A stretch of DNA of 64,000 bases from Porticoccaceae bacterium (GTDB lineage: Bacteria; Pseudomonadota; Gammaproteobacteria; Pseudomonadales; Porticoccaceae), in the NCBI GenBank assembly GCA_026005035.1, contig BPKH01000001.1:186001-250000 (forward strand). The letters run 5' to 3'. This document shows positions 1 to 9,999 of this stretch, piece after piece; position 1 is the stretch's first letter; every line of letters begins with the position of its first letter. Position numbers and translations under genes: made by a program. The notes below the pieces were generated by a model, which saw only the letters and a list, made by a program, of their open reading frames with translations, was not told where the DNA came from and made no database searches.

Positions 1-816
1 CTCGTCCACCACCTCGATCTCCGGATCCGCCGCCGCCGGACCGGCGAGGGCTTCCCGCAGGGCGGTGGCGATGGCGCGGTAGCGGCGCGCCGCCTCCCCT
101 TCGGGCTCGGCCACCACCGGGGGCCGACCGGCGTCGGTCTCGGTGCGGATGGCGGGATCCAGGGGCAGGGCGCCGAGCAGCCGGGTGCCGTACTCGGCGG
201 CGAGGCGCGCCCCTCCCCCCTCGCCGAAAATGTGCTCGGCGTGGCCGCAGGCGGGGCAGACGTACTCGGCCATGTTCTCCACCACCCCGAGCACCGGCAC
301 CCGCACCTTGGCGAACATCTCAATGGCCTTGCGCGCGTCCGCCAGCGCCACCTCCTGGGGGGTGGTGACGATCACCGCCCCGGACAGGGGAGCCTGCTGG
401 GCGAGGGTCAGCTGGATGTCCCCGGTGCCCGGCGGCAGGTCCACCAGCAGGTAGTCGAGCGCTCCCCAGAGGGTCTGGTTGAGCAGCTGGCTCAGCGCGG
501 AACCCGCCATGGGACCGCGCCACACCATGGGCGTGCGCTCGCCGGCCAGAAGCCCCATGCTCATGGCCACCACGCCGTGGGCCCGCAGGGGGACGAGGAA
601 CTTGCGCTCGACCACCTCGGGGCGCTGCCCCGCGCCGAGTCCCAGCATCTGGGGCAGACTGGGGCCCCAGACGTCGGCGTCCAAGAGGCCCACCCGCTCC
701 CCGAGGGCGGCGAGCGCAAGCGCCAGGTTGACCGCGGTGGTGGACTTGCCCACCCCGCCCTTGCCGGAGGCGATCGCCACCAGATGCCGCACCGCACCGA
801 TCCCCGCCTCGGCCAT
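1..816 (-). CDS. mrp: Mrp/ApbC/NBP35-type P-loop Fe-S cluster carrier ATPase, C-terminus cut by window edge
   Basis: Cytosolic P-loop ATPase that carries and delivers [4Fe-4S] clusters. 272 residues are visible and the frame stays open at base 1. The deviant Walker A of this family, SGKGGVGKST, sits at residues 17-26. A DLPPGTGD Walker-B-like segment and the CPAC pair (Cys187, Cys190) that binds the bridging cluster in the dimer follow. The ATG at 816 is chosen because AAGGAGG lies just upstream. This start leaves only about 12 residues before the P-loop, so the N-terminal MIP18/DUF59 domain found in many Mrp proteins is absent. It diverges from metG, a conserved gammaproteobacterial arrangement. 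Confidence 0.93.
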   Translation of the reverse strand, partial: MAEAGIGAVRHLVAIASGKGGVGKSTTAVNLALALAALGERVGLLDADVWGPSLPQMLGLGAGQRPEVVERKFLVPLRAHGVVAMSMGLLAGERTPMVWRGPMAGSALSQLLNQTLWGALDYLLVDLPPGTGDIQLTLAQQAPLSGAVIVTTPQEVALADARKAIEMFAKVRVPVLGVVENMAEYVCPACGHAEHIFGEGGGARLAAEYGTRLLGALPLDPAIRTETDAGRPPVVAEPEGEAARRYRAIATALREALAGPAAADPEIEVVDE

Positions 817-1138
817 CGCCCTCCCTCCTTACGCGCGTCGCGCCCATCTTAGCGGCCGCTCCGGCAGTGGTCGAGGGCGGCGGCCGGACGCCCCCGACGG
901 CCACCCGCACCCACCCCACCCCGGATTCCGGCGCTGAGCGCCTGCATCCGAGCCGCGACCCCACGACCCGAGCGCCCTCGCCACGCGGATAGAGCGCAGC
1001 TTGGATGGAGCGAAGCGGAATCCGGGACCACCCCCCGGCCACCGGCCCGGGAGGTCACCTGTACCCCGCCGCAGCGAGCGGCTATAGTTGGCGCCCCCGG
1101 GCGGCGCTCGCCCGGGGGCAGCGGAGGGAGGTTGCGCC
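817..1138. other. mrp-metG divergent intergenic region
   Basis: 322 bp without a convincing gene. It holds a palindromic composite repeat (919-1026), described separately, and the promoter-proximal leaders of both flanking genes. A TATAGT hexamer at 1084-1089 could be a -10 for metG, but no good -35 is visible 16-18 bp upstream. No riboswitch or RNA gene is recognisable. Confidence 0.5.
919..1026. repeat. Composite palindromic intergenic repeat, copy 1
   Basis: Starts with CCCCGGATTCC and ends with GGAATCCGGG, so the ends are inverted copies of each other. The right arm contains GGATGGAGCGAAGCGGAATC; the left arm reads, on the other strand, CGGATGCAGGCGC followed by GCCGGAATCCGGGG. Both arm types recur in inverted order at 25107-25209. 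This looks like a dispersed non-coding intergenic repeat of the 'GGATGGAGCGAAGCGGAATCCGG' kind common in proteobacteria. No ORF or transposase is inside. Confidence 0.65.
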
Positions 1139-3148
1139 ATGGCGGACAAGCGCCGGATCCTGATCACCAACGCCCTGCCCTACGCCAACGCGGCGCTCCA
1201 TCTGGGCCACATCCTCGAGTACACCCAGACCGACATCTGGGCGCGCTTCCAGAGGCTGCGCGGCCACGAGGTCCACTACATGAGCGCCGACGACGCCCAC
1301 GGCACCGCCATCATGCTCAAGGCGGAGGAGCGCGGCATCTCCCCGGAGGCGCACATCGCCGAAATGAAGGCAATCCACGAGGCCGACTTCCGGGACTTCC
1401 TGATCAGCGTCGACCACTACCACAGCACCCATTCGGAAGAAAACCGCCAGCTGTGCGAACTCATCTACCAGCGCCTGGTGGCCGCCGGCCACATCGAGCA
1501 GCGCGAGATCGTCCAGCCCTACGACCCGGTGCGCGGCCTCTTTCTCGCCGACCGCTACATCGTCGGCACGTGCCCCCGCTGCAACGCGCCCGGCCAGTAC
1601 GGCGACAACTGCGAGGCTTGCGGGGCCACCTACTCGCCCATGGAGCTCATCGAGCCGCGCTCGGTGCTCTCGGGCGCCCGCCCCGAACCGCGCCGCTCGC
1701 TGCACTACTTTTTCCGGCTGCCCGATTTCGCCGACTTCCTCAAGGGCTGGGTGCGGGCCGGCCACGTTCCCGAAGAGATCGCCAACAAACTGGAGGAATG
1801 GTTCGCGGCCGGGCTGGAGAGCTGGGACATCAGCCGCGACGCGCCCTACTTCGGCTTCGAGATCCCCGGCGCCCCCGGCAAGTACTTCTACGTCTGGCTC
1901 GACGCGCCCATCGGCTACATGGCCGCCTTCCAGGCCTACTGCGAGCGCACCGGCCTGTCCTTCGACGACTTCTGGGGCCGGGACTCCACCGCCGAGGTCC
2001 ACCACTTCATTGGCAAGGACATCGTCAACTTCCACGCCCTCTTCTGGCCGGCAATGCTCGAGGGGGCGGGCTTTCGCACCCCCACGGCGATCCACGTCCA
2101 CGGCTTTCTCACGGTGGACGGCAAGAAGATGTCCAAGTCGCGGGGGACCTTCATCAACGCCCGCACCTGGCTCGAGCACCTGGACCCCGAGCCCCTGCGC
2201 TACTACTTCGCCAGCAAGCTGGGCCCGGGCATCGAGGACATCGACCTCAACCTCGAGGACTTCGTGCAGAAGGTCAACAGCGACCTGGTGGGCAAGGTGG
2301 TCAACATCGCCAGCCGCTGCGCCCGCTTCGTGGAGCGCGCCGGCGGCGTGATGGCCGAACGGCTCGCCGAGCCGGCCCTCTGGGAGCGCTTCGCCGCCGC
2401 CGGCGAGGCGATCGCCGAACACTACGAGCAGCTGCGCTACCAGCGGGCGATCCGCGAGATCATGGCCCTCGCCGACGCCGCCAACGAGTACATCGCCGCC
2501 CGCGCCCCCTGGCAGCTGGCCAAGGAACCGGGCCGCGAGCGGGAGGTGGTGGAGATCTGCTCCCTGGGACTGAACCTGTTCCGCACCCTGATGGTCTACC
2601 TCAAGCCGGTGTTGCCGGCCACCGCGGCGCGGGCGGAGGCCTTTCTCGCCGACACCCTCACCTGGGAAAGCGCCCAACGGCCCCTTCTCGGCCACCGCAT
2701 CCGCAAGTTCGAACCCCTCCTCTCCCGCGTGGACCGCAAACAGGTGGAAAAGCTCCTCGAGGCGAGCCGCGAAGCCGCGCAGCCTGCCCCTGAACGCCGC
2801 CAAGGCGGCGGCGAGCGCCCGGCGACGGTCACCCTGGAGACCTTCGCCCAGCTGGATCTGCGGGTGGCACGCGTCCTCGCCGCCCGCGCCGTGGAGGGCG
2901 CCGACCGGCTGCTGGAGCTGGAGCTCGAACTGGGTGGCGGCGAGCGCCGCCGGGTGTTTGCCGGCCTCCGCCCCGCCTACCAGCCCGAGGCGCTCGTCGG
3001 CCGCCTGGTGGTGGTCGTGGCCAACCTCGCCCCCCGCAAGATGCGCTTCGGGGTCTCCGAGGGGATGGTCCTGGCCGCCGGCGAGGGCGCACAGCTCTTT
3101 CTGGTCTCCCCCGACCCGGGCGCCGAGCCGGGGATGCCGGTCCGCTAG
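1139..3148 (+). CDS. metG: Methionyl-tRNA synthetase
   Basis: Charges tRNA-Met with methionine. 669 aa, close to E. coli MetG (677 aa). HLGH (His21 region) is the class I HIGH signature and KMSKS begins at residue 330. A zinc knuckle with Cys145, Cys148, Cys158 and Cys161 identifies the MetG1/E. coli subtype. The last ~110 residues (from [12 protein letters not shown]) form the fused Trbp111/OB-fold tRNA-binding domain that dimerises the enzyme. The ATG at 1139 is chosen over an upstream in-frame start because GGAGGGAG precedes it and the protein then begins at the family-typical N-terminus. Confidence 0.97.
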   Translation: MADKRRILITNALPYANAALHLGHILEYTQTDIWARFQRLRGHEVHYMSADDAHGTAIMLKAEERGISPEAHIAEMKAIHEADFRDFLISVDHYHSTHSEENRQLCELIYQRLVAAGHIEQREIVQPYDPVRGLFLADRYIVGTCPRCNAPGQYGDNCEACGATYSPMELIEPRSVLSGARPEPRRSLHYFFRLPDFADFLKGWVRAGHVPEEIANKLEEWFAAGLESWDISRDAPYFGFEIPGAPGKYFYVWLDAPIGYMAAFQAYCERTGLSFDDFWGRDSTAEVHHFIGKDIVNFHALFWPAMLEGAGFRTPTAIHVHGFLTVDGKKMSKSRGTFINARTWLEHLDPEPLRYYFASKLGPGIEDIDLNLEDFVQKVNSDLVGKVVNIASRCARFVERAGGVMAERLAEPALWERFAAAGEAIAEHYEQLRYQRAIREIMALADAANEYIAARAPWQLAKEPGREREVVEICSLGLNLFRTLMVYLKPVLPATAARAEAFLADTLTWESAQRPLLGHRIRKFEPLLSRVDRKQVEKLLEASREAAQPAPERRQGGGERPATVTLETFAQLDLRVARVLAARAVEGADRLLELELELGGGERRRVFAGLRPAYQPEALVGRLVVVVANLAPRKMRFGVSEGMVLAAGEGAQLFLVSPDPGAEPGMPVR

Positions 3149-3157
3149 CGCTTTTTC

Positions 3158-3225
3158 ATGAAATCGATAACGGATATTCTCATTTGTCGATGATCTAATA
3201 AGAAGCTTTGGCCGATAATTGGCCA
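3158..3225 (+). promoter_or_regulatory. AT-rich island upstream of the rsx operon, probable promoter region
   Basis: A sharp AT-rich stretch in an otherwise very GC-rich window, between the metG stop and rsxA. It contains GATAACGGATATTCTCATTT, weakly like 6-1-6 Fur-type half-sites, and a TGGCC-N7-GGCCA inverted repeat at 3209-3225. No clean -35/-10 pair was found, so only its position and composition support the promoter call. Confidence 0.4.
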
Positions 3226-3258
3226 TTGGGGCAAACCGCCCGCCGGCGGGAGGGGTCC

Positions 3259-3834
3259 GTGCACGACATCGCGGTGATCCTGCTCAGTGCCATCCTGGTC
3301 AACAACTACGTGCTGGTGCAGTTTCTCGGCTTGTGCCCCTTCATGGGAGTGTCCAACAAGCTGGGCAGCGCCGTGGGGATGGGTGCGGCCACCACCTTCG
3401 TCCTGACCCTGGCGGCCGTCTCCAGCCACCTGGTGGAACGCTTCCTGCTCGCGCCCCTGGGACTCACCTATCTGCGCACCATCGCCTTCATCCTGGTGAT
3501 CGCGGCGGTGGTCCAGTTCACCAAGATGTTCATCGAGAAGACGAGCCCTCTCCTGTACCGGGTGTTGGGCGTGTTTCTGCCCCTCATCACCACCAACTGC
3601 GCAGTGCTCGGGGTGGCCCTTCAGAACGTGCTCAAGGAGCGCAACTTCTTCGAGGCATCCCTGTTCGGGTTCGGGGCCGCCGCCGGCTTCAGCTTGGTAC
3701 TGGTGCTGTTCGCCGCCCTGCGCGAGCGGCTCGCCGCCGCCGACGTGCCCACCCCCTTCCGCGGCCCGGCCATCGGCCTCGTCACCGCAGGTCTCGCCTC
3801 CCTGGCCTTCATGGGCTTTTCCGGACTCGCCTGA
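3259..3834 (+). CDS. rsxA: Electron transport complex subunit RsxA/RnfA
   Basis: Integral membrane subunit of the Rnf/Rsx complex, which couples NADH-ferredoxin electron transfer to ion movement and in enterics keeps SoxR reduced. 191 aa (E. coli RsxA 193), six predicted membrane helices. The family signature [20 protein letters not shown] is near the N-terminus, and the mid-protein [11 protein letters not shown] carries the conserved Cys of the RsxA/RsxE fold. The GTG at 3259 is preferred to an upstream in-frame start because GGGAGGGG lies 4 bp before it and homologues start here. Its TGA overlaps the rsxB ATG. Confidence 0.95.
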   Translation: MHDIAVILLSAILVNNYVLVQFLGLCPFMGVSNKLGSAVGMGAATTFVLTLAAVSSHLVERFLLAPLGLTYLRTIAFILVIAAVVQFTKMFIEKTSPLLYRVLGVFLPLITTNCAVLGVALQNVLKERNFFEASLFGFGAAAGFSLVLVLFAALRERLAAADVPTPFRGPAIGLVTAGLASLAFMGFSGLA

Positions 3835-4460
3835 TGGAGTGGCTCGTCGACCATCCGCTGCTCGCGGCGCTCGTCGCCCTGGCCGGCCTCGCCGCCCTCT
3901 TCGGGGCGGTGCTCGGCTACGCCGCCATCCGCTTCCGGGTGGAGGGCGATCCCATCGTCGAGCAGATCGACGCCCTGCTGCCCCAGACGCAGTGCGGCCA
4001 GTGCGGCTATCCCGGCTGCCGTCCCTACGCCGAGGCGATCGCCCAGGGCGAGGCAATCAACAAGTGCCCCCCCGGCGGCGAGACCACGGTCAAGGCACTC
4101 GCCGACCTGCTCGGGGTGCCGGTGCCCGAACTGGACCTGGAGCCGGGGCAGGAGGCCAACGCCAAGCGGGTGGCCTTCATCCACGAGGAGTTGTGCATCG
4201 GCTGCACCAAGTGCCTCAAGGCCTGCCCGGTGGACGCCATCATCGGCGCCCCCAAGCTCATGCACACGGTGGTGGCCGAAGAGTGCACCGGCTGTGACCT
4301 GTGCGTGGAGCCCTGCCCGGTGGACTGCATCGAGATGGTGCCCGTGCCCACCACCCTCGAGACCTGGCATTGGGAGCTGCCGCCGCCCCCCGGCCGACGG
4401 GCCGCACGCCGCGAGTCGATCATCGCCACCGACCGAGCGGCGGAGGACGCGGCGGCGTGA
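3834..4460 (+). CDS. rsxB: Electron transport complex subunit RsxB/RnfB (polyferredoxin)
   Basis: Membrane-anchored iron-sulfur subunit that passes electrons through the Rnf complex. 208 aa. An N-terminal membrane helix (about residues 5-28) is followed by a 4Fe-4S domain with CGQCGYPGC from Cys54 and a later Cys in NKC. A bacterial two-[4Fe-4S] ferredoxin domain follows, [12 protein letters not shown] (from Cys121) and [12 protein letters not shown]. The start overlaps the rsxA stop (TGATG) and the end overlaps rsxC, so translation is coupled. A proline-rich and basic tail follows the last cluster motif. Confidence 0.95.
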   Translation: MEWLVDHPLLAALVALAGLAALFGAVLGYAAIRFRVEGDPIVEQIDALLPQTQCGQCGYPGCRPYAEAIAQGEAINKCPPGGETTVKALADLLGVPVPELDLEPGQEANAKRVAFIHEELCIGCTKCLKACPVDAIIGAPKLMHTVVAEECTGCDLCVEPCPVDCIEMVPVPTTLETWHWELPPPPGRRAARRESIIATDRAAEDAAA

Positions 4461-6664
4461 AGATCCACGAACTGCCGGGCGGCGTCCACCCGCCCGAGGA
4501 GAAGGCCCGCTCCCTGGGCGACCCCATCGGCCGCCTGCCGCTGCCCGAGCGCCTGGTCCTGCCCCTCGCCCAGCACCTGGGCGCCCCGGCTCGACCCACG
4601 GTGGCAAAGGGGGAGCGAGTGCTCGGCGGACAGCGCATCGCCGAAGCCCAGGGTGCCATCAGCGCCCACCTCCACGCACCCACCTCGGGGCGCGTGGTGG
4701 GGGTGGAAGAGCGCCCCATCCCCCATCCCTCGGGCCTTCCCGCCCCTTGCCTCGTCCTCGAGGTGGACGGGCGGGACGAGTGGCGCGACCCCGAACCTCT
4801 CGCCGACCCCTGGGGCGCGAGCCCCGAGCGCCTCCTCTCCCAAGTGCGCGCCGCGGGCATCGTCGGCCTGGGGGGCGCCGGCTTTCCCACCGCCGTCAAG
4901 CTTGCCCCCCGCCGCCCCATCCACACCCTGATCCTCAACGGCACCGAGTGCGAGCCCTACATCACCTGCGACGACGCGCTGATGCGCGAGCGCGCCGCCC
5001 AGGTGATCGCCGGCGGCCGCTTGATGGCGCGCATCCTCGGCGGGCCGAAGATCCTGGTGGGGATCGAAGACAACAAGCCCGCCGCTTTCGAGGCGATGGC
5101 CCAGGCGGCGGCGCCCTATGGGATCGAGGTAGTGGAATTTCCCACCAAGTATCCATCCGGCGGCGAGCGCCAGCTCATCCAGATCCTCACCGGTCTAGAA
5201 GTGCCGAGCGGGGGATTGCCGGCCGACCTCGGCATCGTGGTGCAAAACGTGGGCACCGCCCACGCGGTCTACCGGGCGGTGGTGGAAGGCCTGCCCCTCA
5301 CCCACCGCATCGTGACCGTCACCGGCGGGGCGTGCCGCATCAACCGCAACTACGAGTTGCCCGTGGGGATGGCAGTGGCCGAGGTACTCGCCCACAACCA
5401 GTTCGCGCCCGAAGCCTGCACCCGGCTGGTGATGGGGGGGCCGATGATGGGCTTTGCGCTGCCCGACCCCACCGTGCCGGTGGTCAAGACCACCAACTGC
5501 CTGCTCGCCCTGTCGGCCGCCGAGGCCCCCGCCCAACCGCCTCCGGAACGCCCCTGCATCCGCTGTGGGCTCTGCGCCGAGGCCTGCCCCGCCTCCCTGC
5601 TGCCCCAACAGCTGTTCTGGTACGGGCTCGCCAAGGACTGGGACCGGCTCAGGGCCCACAACTTGTTCGACTGCATCGAGTGCGGGGCCTGCGCCTACGT
5701 CTGCCCGAGCCAGCTGCCCCTGGTCCAGGTCTACCGCGCCGCCAAAGGGGAGATCCGGGAACTGGAGCGGGAGCGGCGCAAGGCCGAGCGGGCGCGGCGC
5801 CGCTTCGAGGCCCACAAGGCGCGGCTGGCCCGCGAAGAGGCGGCGCGCGCCGCGCGCCGCGCCACGCGGCGGCAGGCGGCGGACGCCGGGGAGGGAGGCG
5901 ACGCCCCCAGTGTCGCCCAGCTGATCGCCGCCGCCCGCAGCGAGGCCCGCGGCGCCGATCCCGCGGCCGAGCGGGCGCGCCGCCAACGGGCGGTGGCGGC
6001 CGCCGAGGAGCGCCTGCGGCTCGCCGCCGAGCGACTGGCGGCGGCGGAGCGGGAGGGACTCGGCGACAGCCAGCGCGCCGCCCTGGAGGCCCGCCGCGCC
6101 GAGGCGGAGGCGAAGCTGGCCGCCGCGCGCCGCGCGCTGGCGGAACTGGAGGCCGAAGCCGCCGGCGCACGGGCGATGGACAAGATCGCGGCCTCCCCCA
6201 GAGAGCGGCTCCAGGGCGCCCTCCGCCGCCTGGAGGACAAGCTCGCCGCCCTGGAGGGGCGCATCGCCGCGGCTGCTCCCGAGGAGCGCCCGGAGCTGGA
6301 AAGCGCCCGGACCAAGCTGCGAGAAAAAATCGCCGAAGTGCGGTCCGAACTCGCCGGCCTGGGTCCGGAAGGGGATCGCCGCCCCGAGGATCCGGCCGCC
6401 CTGGACGCCGCCGCCCGAGCCATCGCTCGCGCCCGGGAGCGGGCGGCGGCGCGCGCGGCGCTTTCGCCCGTGGAGCGGGCCCGCGCCGACGTGGCGTCCC
6501 TGGCCGAGCGGGTGGAGCGGGCCCGCCAGAAGCTCGAGCGCGCCCGCGCCGAAGGCGCCGAACAGGCGGCGGCGCTGACCGAGGCACTGGAGCGCCTGGA
6601 GGAGAAACTGGCGCGGGCGCGGGCGGAACTGGCGGCCCTCGAAGGGGACGAGACGCGCCCATGA
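4457..6664 (+). CDS. rsxC: Electron transport complex subunit RsxC/RnfC with long coiled-coil tail
   Basis: NADH-binding peripheral subunit of Rnf. 735 aa. The N-terminal part carries [10 protein letters not shown], the nucleotide/FMN-binding [15 protein letters not shown] and [14 protein letters not shown], matching the NuoF-like fold. Two [4Fe-4S] motifs begin at Cys367 (CIRCGLC...CP) and Cys406 (CIECGAC...CP). From about residue 433 to the end the protein is almost only Ala, Glu, Arg and Leu, a ~300-residue predicted coiled coil like, but different in sequence from, the repeat tail of E. coli RsxC. The GTG start overlaps the rsxB stop (GTGA); the end overlaps rsxD (ATGA). Confidence 0.94.
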   Translation: MKIHELPGGVHPPEEKARSLGDPIGRLPLPERLVLPLAQHLGAPARPTVAKGERVLGGQRIAEAQGAISAHLHAPTSGRVVGVEERPIPHPSGLPAPCLVLEVDGRDEWRDPEPLADPWGASPERLLSQVRAAGIVGLGGAGFPTAVKLAPRRPIHTLILNGTECEPYITCDDALMRERAAQVIAGGRLMARILGGPKILVGIEDNKPAAFEAMAQAAAPYGIEVVEFPTKYPSGGERQLIQILTGLEVPSGGLPADLGIVVQNVGTAHAVYRAVVEGLPLTHRIVTVTGGACRINRNYELPVGMAVAEVLAHNQFAPEACTRLVMGGPMMGFALPDPTVPVVKTTNCLLALSAAEAPAQPPPERPCIRCGLCAEACPASLLPQQLFWYGLAKDWDRLRAHNLFDCIECGACAYVCPSQLPLVQVYRAAKGEIRELERERRKAERARRRFEAHKARLAREEAARAARRATRRQAADAGEGGDAPSVAQLIAAARSEARGADPAAERARRQRAVAAAEERLRLAAERLAAAEREGLGDSQRAALEARRAEAEAKLAAARRALAELEAEAAGARAMDKIAASPRERLQGALRRLEDKLAALEGRIAAAAPEERPELESARTKLREKIAEVRSELAGLGPEGDRRPEDPAALDAAARAIARARERAAARAALSPVERARADVASLAERVERARQKLERARAEGAEQAAALTEALERLEEKLARARAELAALEGDETRP

Positions 6665-7728
6665 GCCCCCTCTCCTCTCCCCACCTCCACGCCCCCCTCG
6701 ACACGCCGCGGCTCATGCGGCTCGTGGTGGCGGCCACCCTGCCGGGCCTAGTGGGACTGCTGTGGAACTTCGGCTGGGGACCGCTGATCAACGTGCTCTT
6801 GGCGAGTGTCTTCGCCCTCGGCTGGGAGGCGACAGCCCTCTGGATCCGGAGGCGGCCGGTGAGCTTCACCCTCGCCGACTCCAGCGCTTTGGTGACCGGG
6901 GTGCTGCTCGGCCTCGCCCTCCCCCCCCTCGCCCCCTGGTGGCTCGTGGCGGTGGGCACCTTTTTCGCCATCGTGGTGGCCAAGCAGCTCTACGGAGGGC
7001 TCGGCTACAACCCCTTCAATCCCGCCATGGTGGGCTACGTGGTGCTGCTCATCTCCTTCCCGGTGGAGATGACCACCTGGTTCACCCCCCGGGAGCTCCT
7101 CCCCGAGGGGGTCGCCCTGCCGGGACTGGGCGAGAGCCTCTCGCGGGTGTTTCTGCCAGGCGCCCAGGTATCCCCCGCCGACGCCTTCACCGGCGCCACT
7201 CCCCTCGATCTCTTCAAGCACCAAACGGGTCTGCTGGTGGAGCAGATCTACGCCGCCTATCCCCTGTTCGCCCGGGCGGAGCTCGCCGGTTACGGCTGGG
7301 AGTGGGTGAACCTCGGCTTTCTCATCGGCGGCGCCTTCCTGCTCGCCCAGCGGGTCTACACCTGGCACGCCCCGGTGGGGATGCTCTTGGGCATCGCGCT
7401 GCCGGCCGCCCTCTTCTACGACGGCGGCAGCTCCGAGAGCGGCGGTTCGCCCCTCTTTCACCTCTTCAGCGGCGCCACCATGCTGGGGGCCTTTTTCATC
7501 GTCACCGACCCGGTCACCGCGGCGGCCAGCCGCCGCGGGCGGCTCTTCCAGGGACTCCTGGCGGGGGTCTTGGTCTACCTGATCCGCACCTTCGGCAACT
7601 ACCCGGACGCGGTGGCCTTCGCCGTGCTGCTGACCAATTTCGCCGCCCCTCTCCTCGACCACTACACCCTGCCTCGCACCTACGGCCACCGGCGCGCCCG
7701 CCGGGGCACGGAGAAGATCGATGGCTGA
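6661..7728 (+). CDS. rsxD: Electron transport complex subunit RsxD/RnfD
   Basis: Polytopic membrane subunit of Rnf carrying covalently bound FMN. 355 aa, with 8-10 hydrophobic segments. DAFTGATPLD holds the (S/T)GAT flavinylation motif whose Thr receives FMN by phosphoester linkage (family knowledge). KQLYGGLGYNPFNPAMVG and the late FHLFSGATMLGAFFIVTDPVTA are strongly family-typical. ATGA overlap with rsxC and an 8-bp overlap with rsxG show tight coupling. Confidence 0.95.
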   Translation: MSPLSSPHLHAPLDTPRLMRLVVAATLPGLVGLLWNFGWGPLINVLLASVFALGWEATALWIRRRPVSFTLADSSALVTGVLLGLALPPLAPWWLVAVGTFFAIVVAKQLYGGLGYNPFNPAMVGYVVLLISFPVEMTTWFTPRELLPEGVALPGLGESLSRVFLPGAQVSPADAFTGATPLDLFKHQTGLLVEQIYAAYPLFARAELAGYGWEWVNLGFLIGGAFLLAQRVYTWHAPVGMLLGIALPAALFYDGGSSESGGSPLFHLFSGATMLGAFFIVTDPVTAAASRRGRLFQGLLAGVLVYLIRTFGNYPDAVAFAVLLTNFAAPLLDHYTLPRTYGHRRARRGTEKIDG

Positions 7729-8389
7729 GGCCTGGGAAGAGCTCGGCGCTTCGGTGGGGCGAGCCACGGCGGTGCTCGCCACCTTCGCCCTGGCGGCGGC
7801 GCTCCTTCTCGCCGGGGTTCACCTGGCCACCCGGGATATCATCGCCGACGCACAGCGGCGGGCCGCCCACCGCACCCTGCTCGAACTCTTTCCCCCCGAA
7901 ACCCACGACAACGATCCTCTCGGCGACGTGCTCCCCATCCCCGCTTCCTACCTGTCCACCCTGGGGCTCAAGGAGCCGGCCAAGATCCACGTGGTGCGCC
8001 GCGGCGACGAGGTGGTGGGCTTCATCGTCCCGGCCACCGCTCCCGACGGCTACGGCGGCCCCATCCACCTGCTGGTGGGGATCCGGGTGGACGGAACCCT
8101 TGCCGGGGTGCGCGTGCTATCCCACAATGAAACGCCGGGGCTCGGGGACAAGGTGGAGCTGCGCAAGAGCCGCTGGATCCTCTCCTTCGACGGCCGCTCC
8201 CTGGGAAACCCCCCGTTGGAGCAGTGGGCGGTGGTGAAGGACGGCGGCGTCTTCGACCAGTTCACCGGCGCCACCATCACCCCCCGGGCGGTGGTCAATC
8301 AGGTGCGCAAGGTGCTCATCTTCTACCGGGAACATCGCGACGAACTGTTGCGGGCGGCTGCCGCCGCGCGAGGAGGACGACATGGCTGA
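7721..8389 (+). CDS. rsxG: Electron transport complex subunit RsxG/RnfG (FMN-binding)
   Basis: Periplasm-facing subunit with covalent FMN. 222 aa: an N-terminal membrane anchor (about residues 15-37), then an FMN_bind domain. [14 protein letters not shown] is the family signature and [12 protein letters not shown] contains the flavinylated Thr (SGAT-type). Overlaps rsxD by 8 bp and rsxE by 8 bp. Confidence 0.95.
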   Translation: MAEAWEELGASVGRATAVLATFALAAALLLAGVHLATRDIIADAQRRAAHRTLLELFPPETHDNDPLGDVLPIPASYLSTLGLKEPAKIHVVRRGDEVVGFIVPATAPDGYGGPIHLLVGIRVDGTLAGVRVLSHNETPGLGDKVELRKSRWILSFDGRSLGNPPLEQWAVVKDGGVFDQFTGATITPRAVVNQVRKVLIFYREHRDELLRAAAAARGGRHG

Positions 8390-9086
8390 CCAACCCGGCC
8401 GGGTCGCGGCCCAGGGGCTGTGGCACAACAATCCGGCGCTGGTGCAACTGCTCGGCCTGTGCCCGCTGCTCGCGGTGAGCGGCAGCGTGGTCAACGCCCT
8501 GGGGCTCGGCCTCGCCACCCTGTTCGTGCTCACCGCTTCCAACCTCACCGTCTCCCTCATCCGCCGCGTGGTACCCGACGCCGTGCGCATCCCCGTGTTC
8601 GTGATGGTGATCGCCACTCTGGTCACCTGCGTCGAGCTGTTGATGCGCGCCTTCACCTACGAGCTCTACCAGATCCTCGGCATCTTCATTCCCCTGATCG
8701 TCACCAACTGCGTCATCCTCGGCCGCGCCGAATCTTTTGCCAGCCGCAACCCGGTGGGCCTCGCGGCCCTCGACGGCTTCGCCCAGGGACTCGGCTTTGC
8801 GCTGGTCATCGTGGCGGTCGGAGCGATCCGCGAACTTCTCGGCAACGGCACCCTGTTCGCCAACATGGCGCTCCTCCTGGGACCGCCGGCCGCCGACTGG
8901 GAGATCCGAATCGCCGAGCGGGGGCTCTTGGTGGCGGTCTTGCCCCCCGGCGCCTTCCTGGTGGTGGGCCTGCTCATCGCCCTCAAGCACCGCATCGACA
9001 CGGGACTCAAAGCGCGCGCCGCCGCCCGGGGCCAAGCGGCTCCGGCGGCCAGCCGGCGGGTGCGCACCACCGGCGCCATCCACTGA
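8382..9086 (+). CDS. rsxE: Electron transport complex subunit RsxE/RnfE
   Basis: Membrane subunit paralogous to RsxA. 234 aa, six predicted helices; [21 protein letters not shown] and [15 protein letters not shown] are diagnostic, the latter with the conserved Cys. Ends the rsx operon; the nth (endonuclease III) gene that commonly follows rsxE in gammaproteobacteria is not here. The next gene, an SDR, starts 7 bp later on the same strand. Confidence 0.95.
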   Translation: MADQPGRVAAQGLWHNNPALVQLLGLCPLLAVSGSVVNALGLGLATLFVLTASNLTVSLIRRVVPDAVRIPVFVMVIATLVTCVELLMRAFTYELYQILGIFIPLIVTNCVILGRAESFASRNPVGLAALDGFAQGLGFALVIVAVGAIRELLGNGTLFANMALLLGPPAADWEIRIAERGLLVAVLPPGAFLVVGLLIALKHRIDTGLKARAAARGQAAPAASRRVRTTGAIH

Positions 9087-9093
9087 AGCCGCC

Positions 9094-9999
9094 GTGTTCC
9101 GCCGCCGCTGGTCGCCCCTAGACCTCCCCGAGCAGCGGGGCCGAGTGGCGGTGGTCACCGGCGCCAACAGCGGGCTCGGCCTGGAGACCGCCCGCGCCCT
9201 GGCAGCGCTGGGCTTTCGCGTGGTCCTCGCCGTGCGCGACCGGGAGCGGGGCAAGGCCGCGGCGCGGGCCATCGCCCGCGGGGTGCAGGGTGCCGATCTG
9301 CGGGTGGCCAAACTCGACCTGGCGAGCCTCGCCTCGGTGGTCCGCTTCGCCGACCGCCTGTTGGCGCGGGAAAGCCGCCTCGACCTGCTGGTCAACAACG
9401 CCGGCGTGATGGCGGTGCCCTACGGCCGCACCGCGGACGGCTTCGAGCGCCACCTGGGGATCAACCACCTGGGCCACTTCGCCCTCACCGCAGCCCTCTT
9501 CGATCTCCTCGCCGCCACCCCCGGCGCCCGGGTGGTGACCGTCTCGAGCCTCGCCCACCGGGTGGGGGCCCTCGACTTCGCAGACCTCCACTGGCAGCGC
9601 CGCCGCTACCGGCGCATGCAGGCCTACGCCGACAGCAAACTGGCCAACCTGCTGTTCGCCTTTGAACTCGCCCGGCGCCTGGCTGCCTCCGAGTATCTGC
9701 TCCTCTCGGTGGCCGCCCATCCCGGCTGGTCCGCCACCCGCCTGCAGCGCCACCTCCCCTGGCTGCGCATCGCCAATCCCCTGCTCGGCCAGTCACCCGC
9801 GCGGGGCGCACTGCCCGTGCTGCGCGCCGCCCTCGACCCCGAGGCCGGCAACGGCGCCTACTACGGCCCAGAGGGAATCGGCGAGCTCTGGGGTGCGCCG
9901 CGGCCCGTGGCGGCCCACCGCCGCGCCCACGACCCGGAGACGGCGCGACGCCTTTGGGAGGTTTCGGAGCAGTTAACGGGGCTGCGCTTCCCTCTGTGA
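9094..9999 (+). CDS. Short-chain dehydrogenase/reductase, retinol-dehydrogenase/WWOX-like
   Basis: NAD(P)-dependent oxidoreductase of the SDR superfamily, substrate unknown. 301 aa. TGANSGLG (TGxxxGxG) binds the cofactor, NNAG follows, and the catalytic Ser is in VSSLAHR with Tyr-Lys in YADSK. The AAHPGWSATRLQ segment is typical of the retinol dehydrogenase/protochlorophyllide-reductase-like branch. The GTG at 9094, 7 bp after rsxE, gives a normal N-terminus and implies cotranscription with rsx. Its last 27 bp overlap the 3' end of the convergent acyl-CoA synthetase gene. Confidence 0.85.
   Translation: MFRRRWSPLDLPEQRGRVAVVTGANSGLGLETARALAALGFRVVLAVRDRERGKAAARAIARGVQGADLRVAKLDLASLASVVRFADRLLARESRLDLLVNNAGVMAVPYGRTADGFERHLGINHLGHFALTAALFDLLAATPGARVVTVSSLAHRVGALDFADLHWQRRRYRRMQAYADSKLANLLFAFELARRLAASEYLLLSVAAHPGWSATRLQRHLPWLRIANPLLGQSPARGALPVLRAALDPEAGNGAYYGPEGIGELWGAPRPVAAHRRAHDPETARRLWEVSEQLTGLRFPL

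Noticed and set aside
3164-3186. Fur box in front of rsxA
   Set aside because: Only weak match to the 19-bp consensus; kept as AT-rich promoter region.
1082-3226. Long open frame antisense to metG
   Set aside because: His/Gly/Ala-rich composition with no domain; produced by the high GC third positions of metG.
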